Of a DNA stretch of 55,539 bases, positions 16,630-25,324 are shown in pieces. The position numbers and the translations under genes are program-made. This DNA is from Clostridiaceae bacterium (lineage in GTDB: Bacteria > Bacillota > Clostridia > Peptostreptococcales > Natronincolaceae), in NCBI GenBank assembly GCA_020832135.1, contig JAFIFG010000116.1:1-55539 (forward strand). The letters are read 5' to 3'. The number at the start of each line of letters is the position of its first letter. Position 1 is the stretch's first letter. The notes under the pieces are model-generated. The model did not search any database and was not told where the DNA came from. It was given only the letters and a program-made list of their open reading frames with translations.

Positions 16630-16645
16630 GTAGTAGTTACTATAC
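16630..16645. promoter_or_regulatory. TAGTA/TACTA repeat upstream of the Cys/His-rich membrane peptide
   Basis: GTAGTAGTTACTATAC is a near-perfect palindrome, 42 bp ahead of the start at 16688, and matches the repeats at 15930-15964. Confidence 0.35.
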
Positions 16646-16687
16646 ATTAAATTTCTATAGTATAAAACAAGTGAAGGGGGGATTTAG

Positions 16688-16840
16688 ATGGGATGCTGTG
16701 GAGGTGGACATAATCATAGACCACAAAATAACACAAATCATCAGAATCACGAAAATCAACATTCAACTGGTGGTTCAAATATGATGCTTATTTTTACTCT
16801 TGTAGCAGTTGCTGCAGTGGTAATCTATTTCTTGCGATAA
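16688..16840 (+). CDS. Cys/His-rich single-span membrane peptide
   Basis: The 50-residue peptide starts at ATG 16688 after GAAGGGGGG. It begins MGCCGGGHNHRPQNN, continues with His, Asn and Gln (NHQNHENQH), and ends in one membrane helix (MMLIFTLVAVAAVVIYFLR). The N-terminal CC and the His cluster suggest metal binding at the membrane surface. No known family is certain. It falls in a run of similar Cys/His/Met-rich small genes (9581, 15392, 15536, 17201). Confidence 0.7.
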   Translation: MGCCGGGHNHRPQNNTNHQNHENQHSTGGSNMMLIFTLVAVAAVVIYFLR

Positions 16841-17200
16841 CAAGTTGATAGATGGTAAAAAGTAGTTGATTAAGTAAGAATAGATTAATTCAAAGAAGTA
16901 GGTAAGTACTTAGAGATATTAGAAGATCATTCTGTCTTGAAAATGTCCTGCTTTTTTGGATTTATTCTTGCTTTTATAGAAGAGATTTGATTAGATTTTT
17001 AAATAAAATGAGAATATATATCCACAGATTACAATCTTTTAATGCTCTTGGGCTGTTTGATAAATAACTATAAACATTTATGATTATGTTATCAAATATG
17101 AGTGGTTGCTGTGGAGGTGCCGCACCAAATCTTCATAAATTCTTCACAAGTACTGGTTATAATAAGATATACTACATTGAAAGTTGAGAGGAGAATGAAA
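16841..17200. other. Intergenic region upstream of the Met-rich exported protein
   Basis: This 360-bp stretch has no supported gene. A 29-codon frame at 17098-17187 starts MSGCCGG, like the gene at 16688, but has no ribosome site and overlaps the apparent promoter. The 3' end contains the direct repeats and -10 box described at 17130. Confidence 0.45.
17130..17162 (+). promoter_or_regulatory. 11-bp direct repeats plus -10 box of the Met-rich exported protein gene
   Basis: TCTTCATAAAT (17130-17140) and TCTTCACAAGT (17141-17151) are tandem 11-mers. TATAAT follows at about 17157. This is the layout of an OmpR/PhoB-class activator site replacing the -35 box. It resembles the repeats at 12872, 32808 and 34966. 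Confidence 0.5.
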
Positions 17201-17647
17201 ATGAAAAAAAGAGTACTAATTATTACAGGTATTGTAGTAATTACGATTGTATCTATAGGAGGAATGGTCTTCGCTCAGGAGAGCACTGGAGTTAGAGTAA
17301 GAAATAACCCAATATCAATGGTGAGACAATCAGAAACTGACGCAAGAGGTAATAAGGGCTGTCAGGGTAATGGTAATATGCTTGAGGTTATGAGGGAAAA
17401 TGGATTTGAAGATATGGTTATTTATATGGAAGAAGGAAATTTTGAAGCAATGAGTGAATGGATGGATAATCTGTCAGAAGAAGATTATGGGCAAATGCTT
17501 GAACTTATGAATGAAAATGGATATGGAAACATGGGACAAATGATGGAGTCTATCGGTAGAGAAGGCATGATTGAAATGCACCAGTCTATGGGTAGTAGAA
17601 GTGGCAATAATTTTGGAAAAATGGGACAGATGATGAGGAACTTTTAA
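17201..17647 (+). CDS. Exported Met/Gly/Asn-rich protein
   Basis: The protein has 148 residues from ATG 17201, with GAGAGGAG 7 bp upstream. A signal peptide (MKKRVLIITGIVVITIVSIG, cut near VFA/QES) leads a mature chain rich in Met, Glu, Gly and Asn. Loose repeats such as MLEVMRENGFEDM and MLELMNENGYGNMGQMM recur, ending GKMGQMMRNF. Met-rich periplasmic or wall-side proteins of this kind often bind Cu(I) or Ag(I). No enzymatic family is recognised. The promoter carries 11-bp direct repeats, so control by an OmpR-type regulator is likely. Confidence 0.7.
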   Translation: MKKRVLIITGIVVITIVSIGGMVFAQESTGVRVRNNPISMVRQSETDARGNKGCQGNGNMLEVMRENGFEDMVIYMEEGNFEAMSEWMDNLSEEDYGQMLELMNENGYGNMGQMMESIGREGMIEMHQSMGSRSGNNFGKMGQMMRNF

Positions 17648-17649
17648 AA

Positions 17650-17965
17650 GCACTCTTTGTGTGCGTACGTATGGTGCCGCCAACTTGCCACCCATCCCAA
17701 AGTTATAGGGAACTAAAGAAAGTATAGATAGTTACTATATAATCTTTAGTTACCTATATTTCAACGTTTTAGTATGATTATGCGATATACTTTGATATAG
17801 TTGAAGTTGCTATGATAAACCTATGAAATAAACGGATCATGTGGAGTCTGTAGTGTTGATAGAGAAGAGATAGGTTGGAAACATCGATATTGAAGGATCT
17901 AGATAAAATTTAGTAAGGTATATATGCTCCCCTAGACGGTATAAGTTTAGGGGATTTTGCTTTTA
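17650..17965 (+). ncRNA. Candidate structured RNA, copy A, with terminator
   Basis: The 5' part (17650-17681, GCACTCTTTGTGTGC...) and the core (about 17750-17845) recur with high identity at 35966-36000 and 36395-36487. The core ends AACGGATCATGTGGAG. A 9-bp hairpin (AACTAAAGA at 17711, closing at TCTTTAGTT) and a TATAAT-like box lie just before the core, and a strong terminator follows at 17928-17964. Both copies being followed by terminators suggests an independent small RNA or leader. The family is not recognised, and a simple DNA repeat is possible. Confidence 0.45.
17928..17964 (+). terminator. Rho-independent terminator behind repeat copy A
   Basis: TCCCCTA (17928-17934) pairs with TAGGGGA (17948-17954), followed by TTTTGCTTTT. 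No protein gene ends nearby, so it points to a non-coding transcript. Confidence 0.75.
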
Positions 17966-18250
17966 GAGGGGGAAGAAATTTCACAAAATGAGTATTTCCT
18001 CAAAAGTGAGGAGGCTTAATATGTATTCTATAAACTATAGCTTTTAATTTATTACGGTAGCAGTATATGGAGAGTATGAATAATATGTAATATTGAAATA
18101 TGTAGAGTATCCGAAGATTTCATTGTGCTAAGTATATAACTTATCAGAATTTCTTAGATGCTAGATTAGTAGAAATATAACAGTTGAGGTTAATAATTAC
18201 TAGCTACTCAACATAAGATTTATAGAACTGAAAATTTGGGAGGAGATGAA

Positions 18251-18700
18251 GTGAAGGTAAATAGTGGGTACTATAAAGAAATGTCCCTTATCTATCACAA
18301 TATACAATATTATCAGCAGATGATTATATTAAGTACAGATCCCTATCAAAGAATGTTTTACAAAGGTCTACTCAATAACGAGGCAAGACGTCTGAATTAT
18401 TGGCAATGGTATGGTCAACATCCTAATCATCCAGGTAATCAGGAGGATGAAAACACCCCACCCAATCAAAGAGAGTTCACCCTTGAAGCGTTGGCTGAAT
18501 ATGATGGCTCTGGGGGTAGACCTGCCTATGTTGCAGTAAATGGAATTGTTTACGATGTAAGCTTAGATGCAACCTGGGGAGGGGGTACCCATTTTAGTCT
18601 GTATGCAGGAAGGGATTTAACTGGAGCTTTTATGGGATGTCATGGCGGTAGACCTGAGATTTTAAGAAACTTACCACAAGTAGGGGTGTTAAAGCCATAG
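18251..18700 (+). CDS. Cytochrome b5-like heme/steroid-binding-domain protein of the hydrogenase operon
   Basis: The chain has 149 residues. GTG 18251 is chosen because GGGAGGAG ends 5 bp upstream; the frame extends a few codons further. The N-terminal half is polar and helical (MSLIYHNIQYYQQMI, RMFYKGLLNNEARRL). The C-terminal half (about residues 75-149) is a cytochrome b5-like fold of the membrane-associated progesterone-receptor type: FTLEALAEYDGSGGRPAYVA, VNGIVYDVS and GGGTHFSLYAGRDLTGAF, with His that may hold heme. It is the first gene of the hydrogenase operon and abuts the small subunit. An electron-transfer partner role is a reasonable inference. Confidence 0.8.
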   Translation: MKVNSGYYKEMSLIYHNIQYYQQMIILSTDPYQRMFYKGLLNNEARRLNYWQWYGQHPNHPGNQEDENTPPNQREFTLEALAEYDGSGGRPAYVAVNGIVYDVSLDATWGGGTHFSLYAGRDLTGAFMGCHGGRPEILRNLPQVGVLKP

Positions 18701-18715
18701 ATGGGAGGGAGTTAT

Positions 18716-19594
18716 TTGAATGACATACCAAGCAACTGCCCAATGATAGATTCAAAAACAATCACAGCTAGAAAAATAATTGATTTAGCTATAGAGAAAA
18801 TCAAAAATGCCAGCATTAATAAAACTAATTTAATCTGGTTAGAAGCAACGGGGTGTGCAGGAAATATTATTTCTTTACTCAATGCAGAAAATCCAGATGT
18901 CATTTATCTATTAGATCAGATGGTGACATTAAAGTATAACAATAGCCTAATGGCTGCTGAGGGGGAGGCGGCCTTTCAACAGTTTTTAGATACCTTAGAG
19001 ACAGAATTTATCCTGGTGGTAGAAGGGGCAGTGGCTACAAAGAGTGATGGACTATACACTGTGATTGCCCGATACCAAGGGGACTTGGTAACCGCCATGG
19101 AGGCAGTAAAAATGGCAGGGGGAAAGGCTAAGTATGTGGTGACAGTAGGAACTTGTGCCTCCTATGGAGGGCCCTCTGCTGCCAGACCCAATCCTTCTCA
19201 AAGTGTCAGCGTACCGCAGTTTTTAAATCAGGAAGTCATCAGAGTACCAGGTTGTCCTAGCCATCCAGATTGGGCTATTGGAACAATTGCTAACCTTATC
19301 GCCTTTGGTATGCCAGAGCTAGATGCACAAAGTAGACCTATTATATTTTATGGCATTACTATCCATGATCGATGTACTAGGAGGTCTTATTTTAATAACG
19401 GAATTTTTGCAACAAAGCTAGGAGACCCAGAGTGCATGTTTAAGCTAGGATGTCGAGGCCCTGTTACTAGAACCGATTGCCCTGTGAGGCAGTGGAATGG
19501 ATATGTAAACTGGCCCATTGAAGACAACACACCTTGTATAGGCTGTGCCCAGGAAAGGTTTCCTGACGGTATGGAGCCCTTTGTTAGATATTAA
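18716..19594 (+). CDS. [NiFe]-hydrogenase small subunit
   Basis: This Fe-S subunit has about 292 residues and passes electrons from the NiFe site. TTG 18716 is preferred because GGGAGGGAG lies just ahead; ATG 18701 would place that site inside the gene. No Tat signal is present, so the enzyme is probably cytoplasmic. Cluster-binding segments seen are ATGCAGN, VGTCASYGG, VPGCPSHPDW, HDRCTRRSYF, ECMFKLGCRGP and PCIGCAQERFPDG. In the first, Asn stands where many enzymes have a second Cys (CxGC), as in group-2 uptake hydrogenases. It lies between the b5-like and large-subunit genes. Confidence 0.92.
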   Translation: MNDIPSNCPMIDSKTITARKIIDLAIEKIKNASINKTNLIWLEATGCAGNIISLLNAENPDVIYLLDQMVTLKYNNSLMAAEGEAAFQQFLDTLETEFILVVEGAVATKSDGLYTVIARYQGDLVTAMEAVKMAGGKAKYVVTVGTCASYGGPSAARPNPSQSVSVPQFLNQEVIRVPGCPSHPDWAIGTIANLIAFGMPELDAQSRPIIFYGITIHDRCTRRSYFNNGIFATKLGDPECMFKLGCRGPVTRTDCPVRQWNGYVNWPIEDNTPCIGCAQERFPDGMEPFVRY

Positions 19595-19615
19595 AATAAT
19601 ATTTTGGAGGAAGCT

Positions 19616-21025
19616 ATGGGAAATAAAATTACCATCAACCCAATTACCCGAATAAGTGGATTTCTGGAAATTCAAGTTGAGGTAGAAGCAAATAAGATTA
19701 TCGATGCTAAAAGTAGTGGTATGCTCTTTAGAGGCTTTGAAAAAATGCTAAGGGGAAGGCCACCTTTGGATGCCATCTATTTTACAGAAAGAATTTGTGG
19801 TATTTGTTCTACGGCCCATTCTATGGGATCTACTTTAGCCTTAGAAGATATATTAGACATCCGTCCTAATGAAAATGACAAAATGATTAGAGATTTTATG
19901 CATGGGTGCGAATTTGTTCAAAACCATTTAAGGCATTTCTACCAGTATACCTTTCCAGACTTTGTACGGGGTCCAGAGATTCAACCCTTATATAATGTTA
20001 CTCATAATGATTATAGACTGCCGGAGGAATTAAATAAGGAGTTATCTAGGAGTTATTTAGCATCCCTTGAGTACAGCCGTCTAGCTCATGAAATGTTAGC
20101 TATCCTGGGAGGTAAAGCCCCCCACACCCATGGCATATTTGTAGGGGGTGTAACAGTAAACCTAGAGGCTGCTAAATGGATTAAGGTGAAATCTATATTA
20201 GCCTCTATCAAGGATTTTGTAGCGGCACAAATGATCCCTGATGTCTATACCATTGCAGAATATTACCCTGATTATTTCGAAAATGGAGTAGGGTATAAAA
20301 ATATAATGACCTATGGGGTGTTTGATACCTATGTGAAAGAAGCGCTATTTTATGTAGGGCCCCAAGTCTTTATTAATGGAGAACTTCAGAACTTTGACCC
20401 TGAAAAAATCACTGAAAACATACACCGAGCTTGGTATGAGGCGAGACAAATAGAACAAAGCCCCACAGAGCCAACGGTAGAAGAAAATGTCTATAAGGAA
20501 AAAGCCTATAGCTGGATTAAAGCCCCACGCTATGAGGGATACCCTATGGAGGTTGGCCCCCTTGCACGGATGTGTCTAAGTGGTGATTATACCAATGGCA
20601 TTTCAACCATGGACAGAACTATTGCTAGAGTACTGGAGGTAAGAAAGATTATTGGAATCATGGAGGGTCTTTTAGAAAGGATGGAGCCTAAGCCCCCACA
20701 ACAAGGGAGATATGCCTTTTCAGGTGAAGTTAGGGGTAGGGGACTTATCGACACTACCAGAGGAGCCCTAGGTCATTGGATTGCCACTGAAAATGAAGCC
20801 ATTCAAAACTATGAGATTATTACCCCTAGCTCTTGGAATCTATCACCGGAGGATTCGGAAGGGGTTAAAGGAGTGGTAGAAAAAGCATTGATTGGAACAA
20901 TCATAGAAGATTTGAAAAACCCTGTGGAAATCGGAAGAATTGTTAGGTCCTTTGACCCCTGTGTTTCCTGTGCAACCCATGTGCTAAGTGATCGCTATTC
21001 TCCCTTTCAGATTAGGATTGTGTAA
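19616..21025 (+). CDS. [NiFe]-hydrogenase large (catalytic) subunit
   Basis: The 469-residue subunit holds the Ni-Fe(CN)2CO centre. ATG 19616 follows GGAGGAAG. Metal-binding Cys pairs are C61 and C64 (ERICGICSTAHS) and C449 and C452 (DPCVSCATH); all four are Cys, so it is not a selenium enzyme. A 14-residue tail after His455 (VLSDRYSPFQIRIV) should be removed by the protease encoded next. Motifs such as GGKAPHTHGIFVGG and SGEVRGRGLIDTTRGALGH are typical. With the small subunit it forms an H2-oxidising or H2-evolving enzyme; the missing Tat signal favours a cytoplasmic site. Confidence 0.95.
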   Translation: MGNKITINPITRISGFLEIQVEVEANKIIDAKSSGMLFRGFEKMLRGRPPLDAIYFTERICGICSTAHSMGSTLALEDILDIRPNENDKMIRDFMHGCEFVQNHLRHFYQYTFPDFVRGPEIQPLYNVTHNDYRLPEELNKELSRSYLASLEYSRLAHEMLAILGGKAPHTHGIFVGGVTVNLEAAKWIKVKSILASIKDFVAAQMIPDVYTIAEYYPDYFENGVGYKNIMTYGVFDTYVKEALFYVGPQVFINGELQNFDPEKITENIHRAWYEARQIEQSPTEPTVEENVYKEKAYSWIKAPRYEGYPMEVGPLARMCLSGDYTNGISTMDRTIARVLEVRKIIGIMEGLLERMEPKPPQQGRYAFSGEVRGRGLIDTTRGALGHWIATENEAIQNYEIITPSSWNLSPEDSEGVKGVVEKALIGTIIEDLKNPVEIGRIVRSFDPCVSCATHVLSDRYSPFQIRIV

Positions 21026-21026
21026 G

Positions 21027-21488
21027 ATGGCTGTGAAATGTATTGCTATTGGCAACCAGATCATGGGGGATGATGGCATCGCAATCAGGGTAGTAGAGGA
21101 ACTTTCACCACAGTTGAAGCATGCAGGCATAGAAGTAATATTGGGAGAGACAGATATTGATTATGCCTTAAGCGAAATTAAGGATGGAGACTTTTTATTT
21201 GTTATTGATGCAACGTATTTTAATGTAAAACCAAGTACCGTAACCTTTACTCCTCTTAATAAATCTATTGGACAGTATCCTCAAGTTTATTCGCAACACC
21301 AACCAAATTTAGTAGATCTGCTAAAGACCTATGGGAAAATCGTTGAAGGATTTATCATTGGGATTGAAGTGGAGGAGATTGATTTTGGTTTGGAGCTAAG
21401 TGATACATTGAAAACTAGATTCCTCCATATATGTGAGGAAGTGTATCGCTTCATTTATGAAACCATAAGGAGGATTGGAAATGCATGA
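21027..21488 (+). CDS. Hydrogenase maturation endopeptidase (HycI/HyaD family)
   Basis: The product has 153 residues from ATG 21027, one base after the large-subunit stop codon; the longer frame overlapping that gene lacks a ribosome site. The opening CIAIGNQIMGDDGIAIRVVE is the family signature, with an Asp in GDDG expected to bind Ni. A further metal ligand region is FVIDATYFN, and HQPNLVDLL lies near the middle. It removes the C-terminal tail of the large subunit after Ni insertion. Position and motif make the assignment firm. Confidence 0.9.
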   Translation: MAVKCIAIGNQIMGDDGIAIRVVEELSPQLKHAGIEVILGETDIDYALSEIKDGDFLFVIDATYFNVKPSTVTFTPLNKSIGQYPQVYSQHQPNLVDLLKTYGKIVEGFIIGIEVEEIDFGLELSDTLKTRFLHICEEVYRFIYETIRRIGNA

Positions 21489-21741
21489 TACTTATTTATT
21501 GAACAAGATAACACAATCCCTAAAGGGATTATGCCAGGAATATAAAATCCAAAAAATAGAACAGTTTACCTTAGTGGTGAACCATCACAGTCATGTTAAT
21601 AAAGAAAACCTACGGGAGCATTTAAATGTTCACAGTAAGGAATTAATAGGAGATGACTTACGGATTAAATTACAAAGAGAAGATATAGATGAGCAGACCG
21701 CCATCATTCATAGTCTCCAGGGTGAGACCTTTGAACCATAA
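21481..21741 (+). CDS. Short HypA-like protein without zinc domain
   Basis: The 86-residue protein overlaps the protease gene by 8 bp and has AAGGAGGA before ATG 21481. It begins MHDTYLLNKITQSLKGLC, like the Ni-binding N-terminus of HypA (usually MHE), and keeps the region NKENLREHLNVHSKELIGDD equivalent to the HypA core. The CxxC...CxxC zinc domain of HypA is absent and the usual Glu after His is Asp. With no hypB in the operon, it may be a reduced nickel chaperone. The call rests on position and weak similarity. Confidence 0.55.
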   Translation: MHDTYLLNKITQSLKGLCQEYKIQKIEQFTLVVNHHSHVNKENLREHLNVHSKELIGDDLRIKLQREDIDEQTAIIHSLQGETFEP

Positions 21742-24025
21742 CAATCCTGTTAAGAATATCAGCAAGAGAAGGTACATCATAAAAATTTATGGAATTGTCC
21801 AAGGGGTAGGATATAGACCTTATATTTATAACCAGGCTAAGCTTTTTAACATTAGAGGTTGGGTTAGTAATCAAGGAAGTGCTGTGTTCCTAGATATAGA
21901 GGGGGAAAGGGAAGGTATAAGGGGTTTTTTAGTAAAAATCATTAAGGATCCTCCTAATCTATCCTCCATAGAAAAGATAAAATTACTTCCGAAGGAATAT
22001 AAGGGCTATCTAGACTTTCAAATTAAGTACAGTTCTCCTGATGAAAAAGGGATAAAATTTATTGGGGGGGATGTAGCTACCTGTCCCCAGTGTCTAGAAG
22101 AAGTTTTTAATATAGATAACCCTAGGTATCATTACCCCTTTACAAATTGTACAGCCTGTGGCCCTCGGTATTCTATTCTTAGGAAATTGCCCTATGATCG
22201 CAAGCATACAACCATGGATGTTTTTCAGATGTGTCCTAGTTGCAAGGAAGAATACAAGGATCCAACGAATAGGAGATTTCACACTCAACCCAATTGTTGT
22301 CCAAATTGTGGACCCTCTTTGAGTTTATTGACGAATGAAGGAAGTAAGGTGCTGTGTAGGGATCCTATTGAAAAAACCATAGATCGTCTACTAGCAGGGA
22401 AAATAGTGGCTATCAAAGGATTAGGAGGATATCATTTAGTCTGTAATGCTGAAAATCAAGAGGCTGTAAATATTTTGAGGAAAAGAAAAAACAGGCCCCA
22501 TAAGCCCTTTGCCCTTATGGTAAAGGATATAGAGGTAGCAAGAAAATTATGTAGGATCAATGAAACAGAAGAAAAAATCCTGTTGAATAATAAAAGACCT
22601 ATTGTTCTATTGGAAAAAAAGGGGTCTAAGACACTACCTGAAGAAATTGCTCCCAATATGAAAAAATTAGGGATCATGCTTCCCTACACACCCTTACATT
22701 ATTTACTGTTTCAAGGAACATTCACAGCCCTTGTCATGACCAGTGGCAATGGAAGCAGTGAGCCAATACAATATAAAAATCATGAAGCCATTGAGAAACT
22801 AGGAAGGATTGCTGATTATTTCTTAATACATAATCGAGACATACATATCCCAGTGGAGGATTCGGTTGTAAAGGTAGTAAATAATCATGAAGTTATAATT
22901 AGAAGGGCAAGGGGGTATACGCCATTTACCTTTCCTATCAATACAAAACAAGAAATGTTAGCTTTAGGAGCTGAGGCAAAGAGTACCTTTTGTGCTGCTC
23001 AAAATCAATATGGGTATATGAGTCAGTATTTAGGAGATTTAAAGGATTTTGATACCTATGGCATCTATGAAAAAGCAATAGGAAATTTAGTAAGCCTATT
23101 AGGATTAAAACCTAAAATAATTGCCCATGACTACAATGGAAGCTACTTATCCTCACAATATGCAAAAACTATGGCAGGCAAGAAGGTAGCAGTACAGCAT
23201 CATCATGCCCATATGGTCAGTTGTATGGTGGAACACAGGCTATTTTCTCCTGTAATAGGGGTGGTTTTCGATGGAACAGGTTTAGGTACGGACGAGAAAA
23301 TATGGGGTGGAGAGTTTTTTATAGGTACAAGAGAGAGCTTTAGTCGAGTAGGACATTTAAAGTATGTGACTATTCAAGGAGGGAATCAAGCAATCAAAGA
23401 ACCCTGGAGAATTGCTATCAGTTATATACATGCAATCAATTATGAGAATAAGAAAGTTGTTAAAGGCTTGAAAGGGGTGGATGAAAAAAGCATCCATGCA
23501 GTCAGACAGACTTTAGATCAAAACTTAAACTGTTTTGAAAGCTCCAGTATAGGAAGACTTTTTGACTGTGTAGCAGCTCTATTAAATCTCAGACAGCGAA
23601 TTACCTACGATGCCCAGGCAGCCATTGAATTAGAAAATATTTTAGATCCTACTGTTAAAGCATACTACGCCTATCATATAGAGGAGGAAAAGGGAGTTTA
23701 TCAAATTGATTATAAAAGTATGTTAATGGGAGTTTTAAAAGACATAGAGAAGGAAGTACCCTCTTCTGCTATTTCGGCTAAGTTTCATAATACGATAGGG
23801 AACGTGACCTTAGGGATGATCTCTAGAATAAAGGAAAGATACCATATAAACAGGATAGTATTAAGCGGAGGAGTTTTTGAAAATATCTACCTATTGTCTT
23901 ATGTAGTAAAGGGATTAAAGAAAAGAAACTGCCAGGTCTATTATCATCAACAAATTCCCACCAATGATAGTGGGATTTCCGTGGGACAGTTAGGGGTGGC
24001 AGCTGCAATAGAAGGGAAGGGTTGA
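21731..24025 (+). CDS. hypF: Carbamoyltransferase HypF
   Basis: The product has about 764 residues. The start is uncertain: TTG 21731 (AGGGTGAG upstream) or GTG 21722; ATG 21689 lies deep in the previous gene. Domains in order: acylphosphatase (KIYGIVQGVGYRPYIYNQAK), two zinc fingers (CPQCLEE...NCTACGPRYS and CPSCKEE...CCPNCGP), a YrdC-like domain (GKIVAIKGLGGYHLVCNA) and a Kae1-like carbamoyltransferase (VQHHHAHMVSCM; FDGTGLGTDEKIWGGEF). It makes the thiocyanate intermediate on HypE used for the CN ligands of the NiFe site. Length and domains are normal. Confidence 0.95.
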   Translation: MNHNNPVKNISKRRYIIKIYGIVQGVGYRPYIYNQAKLFNIRGWVSNQGSAVFLDIEGEREGIRGFLVKIIKDPPNLSSIEKIKLLPKEYKGYLDFQIKYSSPDEKGIKFIGGDVATCPQCLEEVFNIDNPRYHYPFTNCTACGPRYSILRKLPYDRKHTTMDVFQMCPSCKEEYKDPTNRRFHTQPNCCPNCGPSLSLLTNEGSKVLCRDPIEKTIDRLLAGKIVAIKGLGGYHLVCNAENQEAVNILRKRKNRPHKPFALMVKDIEVARKLCRINETEEKILLNNKRPIVLLEKKGSKTLPEEIAPNMKKLGIMLPYTPLHYLLFQGTFTALVMTSGNGSSEPIQYKNHEAIEKLGRIADYFLIHNRDIHIPVEDSVVKVVNNHEVIIRRARGYTPFTFPINTKQEMLALGAEAKSTFCAAQNQYGYMSQYLGDLKDFDTYGIYEKAIGNLVSLLGLKPKIIAHDYNGSYLSSQYAKTMAGKKVAVQHHHAHMVSCMVEHRLFSPVIGVVFDGTGLGTDEKIWGGEFFIGTRESFSRVGHLKYVTIQGGNQAIKEPWRIAISYIHAINYENKKVVKGLKGVDEKSIHAVRQTLDQNLNCFESSSIGRLFDCVAALLNLRQRITYDAQAAIELENILDPTVKAYYAYHIEEEKGVYQIDYKSMLMGVLKDIEKEVPSSAISAKFHNTIGNVTLGMISRIKERYHINRIVLSGGVFENIYLLSYVVKGLKKRNCQVYYHQQIPTNDSGISVGQLGVAAAIEGKG

Positions 24026-24026
24026 T

Positions 24027-24248
24027 ATGTGTATTGCAGTTCCTGGAGAAGTTATTGAATTATTTCCTCGCCAGGCTAGGGTAAAAATCATGGGAGTAGA
24101 AACGATTGTTAATATACAGTTAATTGATAATTTAAAGGTTGGAGAGCATGTGCTAATCCATGCCGGATGTGCCATTGAGAAGATTGACAAAAGCTATTAT
24201 GATGATTTGCTAGGTATATTTGAAAGTATGGTGGATGAAAATGAGTAG
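24027..24248 (+). CDS. hypC: Hydrogenase assembly chaperone HypC
   Basis: The 73-residue protein begins MCIAVPGEVIEL, the N-terminal Cys2 motif that binds the Fe(CN)2CO unit and the large-subunit precursor. A beta-barrel follows (VNIQLIDNLKVGEHVLIHAG), ending in IEKIDKSYYDDLL. The start lies one base after the hypF stop codon, and the end overlaps hypD. It works with HypD in moving the iron unit to the large subunit. Confidence 0.95.
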   Translation: MCIAVPGEVIELFPRQARVKIMGVETIVNIQLIDNLKVGEHVLIHAGCAIEKIDKSYYDDLLGIFESMVDENE

Positions 24249-25323
24249 GAAGATGGATAAGGATTTGCTAACGCATCTAATCAATGGGGTTAATGCCATG
24301 GCGACAGAAGAAATAAAGATTATGGAGGTATGTGGTACCCACACCCAGATGATTGCTAAGTTTGGGCTAAGAACCCTGTTAACCCCTAAAATAAAGCTTT
24401 TATCAGGTCCAGGATGTCCTGTCTGTGTAACGGAAGAAAAGTATATTGATTGGGTTATAGAAATTCTAAATAAATATAATGTAACGGTGGCTACCTTTGG
24501 AGATCTAATGAGAGTAAGGGGAGGAAGAGGAAGCCTGTTGGAGGAGAAGGGTAAGGGGAAGAATGTAAGGGTAATCTATTCACCTTTGGACCTAATTGAG
24601 ATGGCAGAAAAGAACAGAGGAAAACAAATTGTTTTTCTTGGGGTAGGTTTTGAAACCACAGCCCCTATTATAGCCCTAGCAATTAAAACCGCCTCTGTGA
24701 AAGGAATTGACAACCTATATTTTCTTACCTCCATTAAGCTAATGGCACCCATCCTGCATTATATTTTGCAAGAGGCCAACCATCAGATCCATGGATTCAT
24801 CTGCCCAGGCCATGTGGCTACCATCAAGGGCTCGGATTATTTTAAATTTATAAATAGAGAGTATCATATCCCAGCTGCCGTATGTGGATTTGAGGCTATT
24901 GATATTGTAGCAGGGGTCTATTATTTGGTGAAACAGATTGTCCAAAGGAAGGAAGAAGCCTTTGCGAATTTATATAAAAGATGTGTAAGCCCTCAAGGGA
25001 ATAGGACAGCCAATGTATTAATAGAGGAAGTGTTCAACATTGTAGATGGAGAGTGGAGGGGAATTGGTAACATAGAAAACTCCTCCCTACAGATCAAAGA
25101 AAAATATGCTAGATTTGATGCTAGGAAGGCATTTGTAGTAGAAAACCAACAGGTAAAAGTCAGTATGGGCTGTGATTGCAAGGATATTTTATTGGGAAAG
25201 AAGACACCAAAGGAATGTAAGCTTTTTAAGGATAGATGTAACCCAATGGGTCCTCTGGGCCCTTGCATGGTGTCCACTGAGGGAGCCTGTGCTATAGCCT
25301 ATCGGTATGGGGAGGAAGTATAG
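24241..25323 (+). CDS. hypD: Hydrogenase maturation protein HypD
   Basis: The product has about 360 residues. ATG 24241 overlaps the end of hypC by 8 bp (GGTGGATG upstream); ATG 24253 is an alternative. Family motifs are present: MEVCGTHTQMIAKFGL, LLSGPGCPVCVT, FGDLMRVRG, GFETTAP and GHVATIKG. The C-terminal cluster Cys include MGCDCKDILLGKKTPKECKL and GPCMVSTEGACAIAYRYG. It carries a [4Fe-4S] cluster and, with HypC, holds iron while CN and CO are added. Confidence 0.95.
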   Translation: MSRKMDKDLLTHLINGVNAMATEEIKIMEVCGTHTQMIAKFGLRTLLTPKIKLLSGPGCPVCVTEEKYIDWVIEILNKYNVTVATFGDLMRVRGGRGSLLEEKGKGKNVRVIYSPLDLIEMAEKNRGKQIVFLGVGFETTAPIIALAIKTASVKGIDNLYFLTSIKLMAPILHYILQEANHQIHGFICPGHVATIKGSDYFKFINREYHIPAAVCGFEAIDIVAGVYYLVKQIVQRKEEAFANLYKRCVSPQGNRTANVLIEEVFNIVDGEWRGIGNIENSSLQIKEKYARFDARKAFVVENQQVKVSMGCDCKDILLGKKTPKECKLFKDRCNPMGPLGPCMVSTEGACAIAYRYGEEV

Positions 25324-25324
25324 A

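Larger units (their letters stand above)
17648..18250. other. Intergenic region carrying repeat copy A and the hydrogenase promoter
   Basis: The stretch holds the repeat/RNA candidate A (17650-17965) and, further on, a short ORF 18021-18047 (eight codons after GAGGAGG, possibly a leader or relic). The last 180 bases before the hydrogenase operon are AT-rich and should contain its promoter; no clear operator was recognised. Confidence 0.5.

Noticed and set aside
17098-17187. 29-codon frame starting MSGCCGG, like the gene at 16688
   Set aside because: No ribosome site, and it overlaps the direct repeats and -10 box of the next gene; similarity is limited to about a dozen bases.
19616-21025. 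[NiFeSe]-type hydrogenase
   Set aside because: Both CxxC motifs of the large subunit have four ordinary Cys codons and no in-frame UGA.
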